A stretch of DNA of 5,149 bases. Source: Lachnoclostridium sp. UBA1781. Lineage in GTDB: Bacteria > Bacillota > Clostridia > Lachnospirales > Lachnospiraceae. Positions 1-4,833 of the stretch are shown piece by piece (position 1 is the first letter of the stretch; every line of letters starts with the position of its first letter). The translations under genes and the position numbers were made by a program. The notes under the pieces are model-generated. The model worked only from the letters and a program-made list of their open reading frames with translations, made no database searches and was not told where the DNA came from. Location: positions 1-5,149 of the forward strand of contig DCGJ01000161.1 of the NCBI GenBank assembly GCA_002315495.1, in the 5' to 3' direction.

Positions 1-52
1 AACTAATAAAAAAATATTATATTCGCTAAGAAAAATTTTACGAGAGGTTCGT

Positions 53-562
53 ATGGATATAGAAACCGAACGATTAATTATTGATGAAATAAGACCGGAG
101 GATCGTGAAAGCTATTTTATAAACATATCACATGACAAGGAGGTGCTCAAAACATTCGTCTGTCAGTACCAGGAGAATCTCGAGGACTTTGATTTCGAAA
201 GGTATCTGCATCGTTCCGATATTTTTGCTATTCGTGAAAAGAATGCCCAAAAGCTGATTGGTATATTTGTTGAGTGCGATGTTGATATGGAAAAGAAGAC
301 ACTTGAAATTGGATATGGATTAGGAAATAAGTATTGGCATAAAGGCTATATGACTGAGGTGGTAAAGGCTATGCTGGACTATTACTTCAAGTCAGATTTT
401 CTGACTGTCTACGCATCATTCTTTCCTGAAAATATTGCTTCAAAACGAATTATGGAGAAGTGCGGAATGACTTATAGCCATACAAATAAGAAAGAGTTCG
501 AATACTTAGGTAAAGAAAGAGATTTGATTTATTACAAGATAGAATTTATGAGACAACTTTGA
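53..562 (+). CDS. GNAT-family N-acetyltransferase (RimJ/RimL-like)
   Basis: This 169-residue protein has the normal length and layout of a single-domain GNAT acetyltransferase of the RimJ/RimL type, which moves an acetyl group from acetyl-CoA to an amine. The opening TERLIIDEIRPEDRESYF (residues 5-22) is the family's usual first strand and helix (TERL.LR....D...). Residues 87-104 (GYGLGNKYWHKGYMTEVV) match the acetyl-CoA pyrophosphate-binding loop and following helix. Residues 127-139 (NIASKRIMEKCGM) match the C-terminal N..S....EK.GM motif. The ATG has a GAGAGG ribosome site five bases upstream (42-47). The substrate cannot be told: the family includes ribosomal-protein, antibiotic and small-molecule acetylases. 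By hand count, GC over 61-540 is about 36%, against about 50% in sampled lines of neighbouring genes, which fits recent acquisition. It converges on the next gene across a shared terminator. The family call is firm; the role is unknown. Confidence 0.9.
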   Translation: MDIETERLIIDEIRPEDRESYFINISHDKEVLKTFVCQYQENLEDFDFERYLHRSDIFAIREKNAQKLIGIFVECDVDMEKKTLEIGYGLGNKYWHKGYMTEVVKAMLDYYFKSDFLTVYASFFPENIASKRIMEKCGMTYSHTNKKEFEYLGKERDLIYYKIEFMRQL

Positions 563-598
563 ATCCTTTGGCAGTGAAGGGCAAATGTGAATAAAATA

Positions 599-620
599 CC
601 CCAGGGGTTATCCCCTGGGG
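599..620. terminator. Bidirectional intrinsic terminator
   Basis: A perfect 9-bp stem, CCCCAGGGG (599-607) and CCCCTGGGG (612-620), closes a 4-base loop (TTAT). On + it is followed by the pyrimidine-rich CTTTCTT. On - it is followed by TATTTTATT. It lies 37 bases after the acetyltransferase stop and 21 bases past the end of the convergent membrane glycosyltransferase gene, so it can serve both. Confidence 0.9.
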
Positions 621-640
621 CTTTCTTCGTTATAAGAAAT

Positions 641-2728
641 CTATAGAATGTAATTCACCAAACGTCGAATCCAATATCTCGGTTTCAGGTTAACACCCTT
701 ACAGAGCAGAACCGAATAGGCTTCCCTTCTGGTGTGACAGTGGAGAATCGCCGCTTTTACTTCCTGTGATTTGAATGGCGTGCCTTCTGTGGAACCGGTA
801 ACTTCAACAGAGTCGGTAACCTCTGTGGTGGAAGATTCTTCTGAGGTGAAAGTTTCTTCTGTGTTGGTCTTATCCGCGGCAGGTGTCAAATAAGGCACCA
901 ATTTCTTGAAATGCACGTCTTTTATCTTTCGACTGTTAGAATATACATATTCGTTTGGAAATGCGTTATCTGCCGTTGTGAGGCTCAAATCGAACACAAC
1001 CCCGTCTTCTGTGTGAGCCAGATTGCGGAAATGGAATGTGGAGTCATACTGGCAGGAAATCTTTCTCCAAGCCGTAAGCAGAATCATGTCGGAAATGTCT
1101 CCCTTCGGATTGGAAGAGGTGGCATTTTCACGACGGCTTACTTCCTCGAGCCATTTTACTTCGGAGGAGTAGGTGTGCAGCACGAAATCCAGGAACTGGC
1201 GGAGACGGTCGACCTTCCAATACAGAATGTGCGGGCTTGCGATTTCGCCCAATGTAACGTCGGTCTCCATGCAGCAGCACGCAAAGTCGGTCCCCTTCAT
1301 ATCGTAGCCGGTAATGTCATCGAATACCAGGACATCGCTGTCGCAGAAGTAACACTCTGCGATGCCGTGCTTTTCGCAGAAATCATAAAGGGCAAAATGC
1401 CGCTCAAAGCAGCGAAGCTCGAAATCGTAACTTTTGGTGGTCGACAAATGCTTGTAAATCTCGCGGAAATGAGTGACTTCATCACCGAGATAGTCATCGA
1501 TCAGATAGTGGTTACTACAGAAGCCGCGGTTGGATTCATCGCCGAGGAGCACAACCTTTTCCCCACCACAAATCTTTCCTGCCTGCTGAAGAGAATCGTA
1601 AACGTAGTCTTCATTACCAAGGTGACAAACAATGACCGGACAGGTGCCTTCGAATTCACGCTCTGCCCTCATCTTGTAAGGACGTGCATCCGACTCAAAG
1701 AGCAGATAGAAATAGAACGGCACGAGGGCAATGATATGCTTCATCGCAGTAAGGTAATCCGGTTCGTAAAAGGCCTGAAGAAGGATGAAACTAAACAGAA
1801 ACACCATGACATCCTGTGTCATTACATCGCGTTTGCGAATGCCGTGCTTCCAGTCGGCTGCCACCTGACGAACCATAGCTCGCAGGAAGACAAGTACTGC
1901 AAGAAGGTGTAAAAATGGCAAGACATAGGCGTAAGTGCCGCATTTGCCAATAACATCGAACGGGAACAAAAGCTTTAGGAAAATGTACCCTAAGTTCATT
2001 AAGTAGTAGGACACATGCGGAAGAATATTCTCCTCGGAGAAGATGTCGTGAATGCATGTTGCTGCTTCACTATCCGGTCGTGCCTCGTGAAGGAAGGTGA
2101 GCATAGATAACTGGTAAGCCAGGCAAAATGCGATGACACAAAGCATCAGAAGCCGTAATCCCCAGCGGTCGCTCTTACGCCACAAAAATACGATCAGGAA
2201 AACCGGAATGAGCGTCAGTAGTAATTTGTTAAAGAGCCATGCATAACCGGCCAATACGACAGCGGCAACGGCGTAGCGCCACAAGGTCTTCTGTCGGAGT
2301 ATGTGAAGAAAGAAAATCAGTATGGCGAAGAGTGCCAGGCTTGATGTTGGCTGCATCAGAAAGACCACATCAAAGATATAAAAAAACGAAAACAGCAGGT
2401 ATGTACCTTTGTTTCGTACCTGAATCTGTGTCATCATTAAGATGTAGAGCACACAAAATACGAGAGCGAAGAATACCCAGAATTCCTGGAACGTCATCTT
2501 GATATGGATGTACTTGACACTTGCAACGGTGAACCTCACATACTTGTTGAAGATGTCACCGAAGAGGTTCCAGGATTTTAATTTATCATAATAGCAGAAC
2601 ACAAGAATGGCATCCGCAATTAGCTTGAAGCAGGCCACAATATACACCATGAGGGAATTGCGGACTTTGCTCGAACCGTCGTTCATTACGACGGATGCAC
2701 GTTTCTCTTTTTTTGCTTCGGTTTCCAT
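641..2728 (-). CDS. Polytopic membrane protein fused to a GT-A-type glycosyltransferase domain
   Basis: The protein has 695 residues in two parts. Residues 26-345 hold about ten or eleven hydrophobic helices (roughly 27-46, 83-100, 109-125, 128-145, 150-165, 167-183, 191-212, 236-256, 267-285, 305-321, 330-344). Basic loops after 100, at 145-151, 183-192 and 286-300 suggest the cytosolic side. Ten spanning helices, with 236-256 only partly inserted, would put the C-terminal half in the cytosol. Residues 361-610 look like a nucleotide-sugar-dependent GT-A glycosyltransferase: a first strand at CPVIVCHLGN (363-372), a likely metal-binding DSD at 463-465 within CYFCDSDVLVFDD, and a later GDISDMILL (543-551). 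A Ser/Thr/Glu-rich stretch (about 616-650) precedes a basic tail with LHCHTRRE (662-669). Start choice: AAAGGG at 2736-2741, seven bases before the ATG. It probably adds sugar to a lipid-linked or surface glycan; donor and acceptor are unknown. The membrane half loosely recalls EpsG/Wzy or GT-C proteins, which is inference only. Confidence 0.75.
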   Translation of the reverse strand: METEAKKEKRASVVMNDGSSKVRNSLMVYIVACFKLIADAILVFCYYDKLKSWNLFGDIFNKYVRFTVASVKYIHIKMTFQEFWVFFALVFCVLYILMMTQIQVRNKGTYLLFSFFYIFDVVFLMQPTSSLALFAILIFFLHILRQKTLWRYAVAAVVLAGYAWLFNKLLLTLIPVFLIVFLWRKSDRWGLRLLMLCVIAFCLAYQLSMLTFLHEARPDSEAATCIHDIFSEENILPHVSYYLMNLGYIFLKLLFPFDVIGKCGTYAYVLPFLHLLAVLVFLRAMVRQVAADWKHGIRKRDVMTQDVMVFLFSFILLQAFYEPDYLTAMKHIIALVPFYFYLLFESDARPYKMRAEREFEGTCPVIVCHLGNEDYVYDSLQQAGKICGGEKVVLLGDESNRGFCSNHYLIDDYLGDEVTHFREIYKHLSTTKSYDFELRCFERHFALYDFCEKHGIAECYFCDSDVLVFDDITGYDMKGTDFACCCMETDVTLGEIASPHILYWKVDRLRQFLDFVLHTYSSEVKWLEEVSRRENATSSNPKGDISDMILLTAWRKISCQYDSTFHFRNLAHTEDGVVFDLSLTTADNAFPNEYVYSNSRKIKDVHFKKLVPYLTPAADKTNTEETFTSEESSTTEVTDSVEVTGSTEGTPFKSQEVKAAILHCHTRREAYSVLLCKGVNLKPRYWIRRLVNYIL

Positions 2729-2801
2729 GATTCATCCCTTTCTTACGCGCGTTTGGACTGTGGAAATAATGCACCATTTTCATCAAAACGCATACAAAAT
2801 A

Positions 2802-2830
2802 ATAATAACCGAAATGCAGCGTTTTGTAAA
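2802..2830 (-). promoter_or_regulatory. Probable sigma-A promoter of the membrane glycosyltransferase gene
   Basis: Read on the - strand, TTTACA (2825-2830) and TATTAT (2802-2807) are separated by exactly 17 bases. Each hexamer matches the consensus at five of six positions. The expected transcript start is near 2795, giving a leader of about 65 bases before the ATG at 2728. No riboswitch-like structure was recognised in that leader. Confidence 0.65.
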
Positions 2831-2926
2831 TGATTTTCACCCGCAACGAAAGAATTCTTCCGAATGGTTAGGATTCTGACGGAAATGCCGAAATCCGAAT
2901 AAAAGCGGGAAATTGTTAACCACATC

Positions 2927-2955
2927 TTTCTATTTTTCTATGGATATGGTATAAT
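2927..2955 (+). promoter_or_regulatory. Extended -10 promoter of the small membrane protein gene
   Basis: A perfect TATAAT (2950-2955) is preceded by TG one base upstream (2947-2948), the extended -10 form. The hexamer 17 bases upstream is a weak -35 (TTTCTA, 2927-2932, three of six matches), as is common for extended -10 promoters. The predicted start near 2962 leaves a leader of about 26 bases before the GTG at 2988. Confidence 0.75.
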
Positions 2956-2975
2956 CTAAATACGAAGAATGAGTT

Positions 2976-2982
2976 AGGAGGG
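2976..2982 (+). promoter_or_regulatory. Strong ribosome binding site favouring a GTG start
   Basis: AGGAGGG is a near-perfect Shine-Dalgarno sequence. Counting from AGGAGG (2976-2981), it lies six bases before the GTG at 2988 and twelve before the in-frame ATG at 2994. The spacing favours GTG as the true start; the ATG would shorten the protein by only two residues. Confidence 0.75.
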
Positions 2983-2987
2983 CGATC

Positions 2988-3341
2988 GTGCCTATGTTAA
3001 CAAATCGAAAAGGACGGAGCTACGTCGCCTTTTTCGGATTTCTTTTTCTTCTGGTCGGAATGACCGTCTCGGTATTCTTTATGGGAATGGTTACGACGAA
3101 AACGGCGAATGCTGCAGATTCCGAAACCAAAACGGAGGAGAGCATTTCCAAGGATTATGAAGAGGAGAATGATCCGGAAGCAATCGCGGCTACCGAGAGC
3201 ATCGAGCATGAACAGAAGGACAGTCAGCTGAAGCATTATGCAGTAGGGATTATTATGGCGTTGTTCCTGATTGTTGGTTTGTTCGTTGCCATTCTCACGA
3301 AACGTAAGGAATTGAATGACCTTGCGGACAATCAGTTTTAA
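2988..3341 (+). CDS. Small membrane or exported protein with two hydrophobic segments, unknown function
   Basis: I do not recognise this 117-residue protein. It starts with a short basic stretch (TNRKGR, 5-10), then a long hydrophobic segment (about 12-36). ANA-AD at 40-44 could be a signal peptidase I site. Residues 44-82 form a very acidic, probably unstructured stretch (ETKTEE, DYEEENDPE). A second hydrophobic helix (84-103) is followed by TKRKE, a stop-transfer-like basic cluster, and a short tail. If the first segment is cleaved, the product is a type I membrane protein with about 40 acidic residues outside; if not, it is a two-helix hairpin. It is monocistronic, with its own extended -10 promoter, a strong ribosome site and a terminator directly after it, so it is very likely a real expressed gene. 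It is divergent from the membrane glycosyltransferase gene, but no functional link is shown. Confidence 0.8.
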   Translation: MPMLTNRKGRSYVAFFGFLFLLVGMTVSVFFMGMVTTKTANAADSETKTEESISKDYEEENDPEAIAATESIEHEQKDSQLKHYAVGIIMALFLIVGLFVAILTKRKELNDLADNQF

Positions 3342-3353
3342 GTTGTGTATGTG

Positions 3354-3383
3354 AAGGGAGAGGTTTTTGCCTCTCCCCTTTTT
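3354..3383 (+). terminator. Intrinsic terminator of the small membrane protein gene
   Basis: GGGAGAGG (3356-3363) pairs perfectly with CCTCTCCC (3370-3377) around a TTTTTG loop and is followed by CTTTTT. It starts 14 bases after the stop codon of the + strand gene, a typical rho-independent arrangement. Confidence 0.9.
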
Positions 3384-3402
3384 GTGCACTCATGGGATAT
3401 AT

Positions 3403-3418
3403 GACATATAGACATATA
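3403..3418 (+). repeat. Tandem 8-bp repeat GACATATA
   Basis: GACATATA occurs twice head to tail (3403-3410, 3411-3418) in the AT-rich spacer between two hairpins. It may be no more than slippage in non-coding DNA; no function is evident. Confidence 0.4.
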
Positions 3419-3437
3419 GGACAAAACGTGTTGATAA

Positions 3438-3478
3438 AACCCCTTCCAGCCTTAGAAGAATAAGGGCTGGAAGGGGTT
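3438..3478. terminator. Strong hairpin in the convergent intergenic region, probable second terminator
   Basis: A perfect 14-bp stem pairs AACCCCTTCCAGCC (3438-3451) with GGCTGGAAGGGGTT (3465-3478). It extends by TTA/TAA past one unpaired G (3464) to a GAAGAA loop. On - it runs straight into a short T tract (GGGGTTTTATC). On + a CTTTTT follows five bases later. It could stop read-through from either side. It is the middle of three hairpins between the two convergent genes. Confidence 0.7.
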
Positions 3479-3510
3479 CAATCTTTTTCAAAACAATGTT
3501 CCAATAAAAT

Positions 3511-3565
3511 GGGAACTGCTACCAATACTTTCACAAATCTCGTGAAAGCACTGGTAGCAGTTCCC
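3511..3565 (-). terminator. Long terminator hairpin of the deacetylase gene
   Basis: The outer 14-bp stem, GGGAACTGCTACCA (3511-3524) with TGGTAGCAGTTCCC (3552-3565), continues inward to TTTCAC (3529-3534) with GTGAAA (3542-3547) around a 7-base loop. The two mismatches between them are A-C on the + strand but G-U wobbles in RNA made from the - strand, so only that RNA pairs along all 24 positions. It begins 34 bases after the deacetylase stop and ends in ATTTTATT on the - strand. This fits a terminator, or a stable 3' end, of the deacetylase transcript. Confidence 0.8.
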
Positions 3566-3599
3566 TGCGCGTAATATAAAGAGGAATAGATAATAAGCG

Positions 3600-4496
3600 T
3601 TATTTAATACCGGACCAAAGGGCCTGACCGGACTGGAGTTTGAAGCCTCTCACAGCGGCAAGCTCGGATACGGTTACGAATACATAGCCCTGCTCCTGAA
3701 GTTCCGGAATCATTGCCTTTACGGCATCTACCGTGTACTGATAGTTCGCATGCATCAAAACGATGGAACCATCCTTAACCTTGGACATTACGTTGTTATA
3801 CACTTGGTCATAACTTCCGTTGTTCCAATCGGCACTGTCTATGGACCAGCAAATCATCGGAACCTTAACGGTCGCGCCTACGGTGGCATCGGTGCTGCCG
3901 TATGGCGGACGCATCAGGTAATCCTTAATACCGGTAATGCTCTCAAGAAGAGCACGGGTCTTTTCAATTTCTTCCTGAATTCCAGCTTCATCCAACTTAG
4001 TCAGATCGCCATGACTCCAGGTATGATTTCCAAGCTCACAACCGAGCTCAACCACTCTCTTGATATCGTCTTCAAAACTGATCTTGTAACGATTGCCCCA
4101 TACGAAGAACGTTGCATGAGCATTGTTCTCTTCCAAAATATCCAGAAGCTGCTTGTAATAGGTAGTTGGACCATCATCGAAGGTGAAAGCAATCAACTTT
4201 GCATTCGGATCAATCCAGGAGATATCCACATTACTGGTATCCCATGTAACCTTTACATCAGGAGCAATGGTCGGAGTAGGACCTTCCGGTGTCGGAGTCG
4301 GTTCCGGCGTTGCGGTCGGTTCCGGTGTTGCCGTTGCTTCCGGTGTTGCTGTTGCCTCCGGTGTTGGAGTGTCTTTCGGCTCGGTTACAGCCGGGGTATC
4401 AGCTCCGTTCATGGTACTGTCTCCCTCCTTGTTGCCACATGCGGCAAATGCGAGCATAGCCATCAGAAGCAGGCCGCCAAATATCATTTTTTTCAT
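3600..4496 (-). CDS. Lipoprotein polysaccharide deacetylase (NodB/CE4 family)
   Basis: This 298-residue enzyme should remove N-acetyl groups from a GlcNAc-containing polymer, probably peptidoglycan as in PgdA relatives, outside the membrane. Residues 1-20 (MKKMIFGG...LAFAACG) form a lipoprotein signal with Cys20 as the likely lipidated residue; Phe at -3 is a less usual lipobox. Residues 34-79 are a Thr/Pro/Glu linker with a TPEATA-type repeat. The NodB domain follows: motif 1 TFDDGP (105-110, catalytic Asp107, metal ligand Asp108), motif 2 HTWSH (His158, His162), motif 3 RPPYG (196-200), motif 4 DSADW (220-224), motif 5 IVLMHA (His249). The usual Asp after the motif 5 His is Ala, but catalytic and metal residues are present. 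The frame stays open upstream to 4586, but TGAGGT at 4501-4506 and the signal peptide fix the start at 4496. It lies 20 bases after the small Cys-rich gene, probably in one operon. Confidence 0.92.
   Translation of the reverse strand: MKKMIFGGLLLMAMLAFAACGNKEGDSTMNGADTPAVTEPKDTPTPEATATPEATATPEPTATPEPTPTPEGPTPTIAPDVKVTWDTSNVDISWIDPNAKLIAFTFDDGPTTYYKQLLDILEENNAHATFFVWGNRYKISFEDDIKRVVELGCELGNHTWSHGDLTKLDEAGIQEEIEKTRALLESITGIKDYLMRPPYGSTDATVGATVKVPMICWSIDSADWNNGSYDQVYNNVMSKVKDGSIVLMHANYQYTVDAVKAMIPELQEQGYVFVTVSELAAVRGFKLQSGQALWSGIK
4286..4375 (-). repeat. Five 18-bp tandem repeats coding for the Thr-Pro-Glu linker
   Basis: Five imperfect 18-bp units begin at 4286, 4304, 4322, 4340 and 4358, each opening with CCGG(T/C)G on the + strand. 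On the - strand they encode hexapeptides of the TPEATA/TPEPTA type within the deacetylase. Flexible linkers like this usually hold a catalytic domain away from the membrane anchor and span the wall. The units differ mostly at third positions, so the array is not brand new, but its copy number could vary between strains. Confidence 0.85.
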
Positions 4497-4500
4497 AATT

Positions 4501-4506
4501 ACCTCA
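4501..4506 (-). promoter_or_regulatory. Ribosome binding site that fixes the deacetylase start
   Basis: On the - strand, TGAGGT ends four bases before the ATG at 4496. It excludes the longer reading from 4586, which would overlap the upstream gene and place about 30 unlikely residues before the lipoprotein signal. Confidence 0.75.
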
Positions 4507-4516
4507 TTCACTGGAA

Positions 4517-4699
4517 CTACATTTGTTTCTTTACAATGGAATATTCGTTTCCATATCGAAAATAAGGACATTCCCAATTGTCGCATCGCATAAAATGCGC
4601 CATTTCATCTTCGTCCAAATCTTTTCCGCAAGTGTAACACTCGTAGTCTTCATCGTACTCATAATACATACAGTAGTCACAATTTGCAACGGCTTTCAT
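4517..4699 (-). CDS. Small Cys-rich protein, DUF6472-like
   Basis: This 60-residue protein resembles, from memory, the DUF6472 family of small Firmicutes proteins, whose function is unknown. Six cysteines form two CxxC pairs (Cys7/Cys10 and Cys21/Cys24) plus Cys39 and Cys44, suggesting a small zinc- or metal-binding fold. Between and after them are an acidic stretch (YEYDEDYE, 13-20), KDLDEDEMAHF (26-36) and a conserved-looking end, CPYFRYGNEYSIVKKQM (44-60). There is no signal peptide or membrane segment, so it is probably cytosolic. The frame is open to an ATG at 4738, but GGAG at 4707-4710, seven bases before the ATG at 4699, and the fit to the family length favour 4699. It sits 20 bases before the deacetylase and 134 bases after the probable PBP gene, so cotranscription with the deacetylase is likely. 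Confidence 0.85.
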   Translation of the reverse strand: MKAVANCDYCMYYEYDEDYECYTCGKDLDEDEMAHFMRCDNWECPYFRYGNEYSIVKKQM

Positions 4700-4746
4700 A
4701 GAATTACTCCGAATTAGATAAGATTTTACATCATACATACAGTAGA

Positions 4747-4775
4747 ATAATACAATAAAACACAGATATTGTATG
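4747..4775 (-). promoter_or_regulatory. Possible promoter with overlapping 8-bp inverted repeat
   Basis: On the - strand a TATTAT (4747-4752) lies 17 bases after a poor -35 (CATACA, 4770-4775), about 48 bases before the start of the small Cys-rich gene. A perfect inverted repeat, ATACAATA (4750-4757) and TATTGTAT (4767-4774) with a 9-base gap, overlaps both boxes and could be an operator. The region is very AT-rich, so chance is a real alternative. Confidence 0.3.
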
Positions 4776-4833
4776 GGAAAAGTGGTATTATCCTCATTTT
4801 ATACAAGTCTTTTGTGTTTTCTTATACTACAGT

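Noticed and set aside
911..1912. Long + strand open frame (333 codons) inside the glycosyltransferase gene
   Set aside because: It is antisense to a well-supported gene, has no good ribosome site, and its translation shows no domain or hydrophobic pattern. It is an effect of codon use on the other strand.
2743..2925. - strand open frame of 60 codons in the divergent intergenic region
   Set aside because: It overlaps both promoter regions, has no convincing ribosome site and shows no recognisable pattern.
3438..3565. Paired hairpins as the ends of an insertion sequence or attachment site
   Set aside because: The two stems are unrelated in sequence, there is no transposase or target duplication nearby, and terminators explain them.
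4286..4375. Tandem repeats as a possible CRISPR array or mobile element end
   Set aside because: The units are contiguous, without spacers, and code in frame for a Thr-Pro-Glu linker.
3750..4565. + strand open frame (271 codons) opposite the deacetylase gene
   Set aside because: Its Arg/Cys-rich section is just the TPEATA repeat read backwards, and the - strand carries clear NodB motifs.
4497..4586. Longer N-terminus for the deacetylase
   Set aside because: It would overlap the small Cys-rich gene by 70 bases and bury the lipoprotein signal; the TGAGGT site supports the start at 4496.
4183..4593. + strand open frame with a Gly/Val/Ser repeat
   Set aside because: The repeat is the antisense of the Thr-Pro-Glu linker repeats; no ribosome site or independent support was found.
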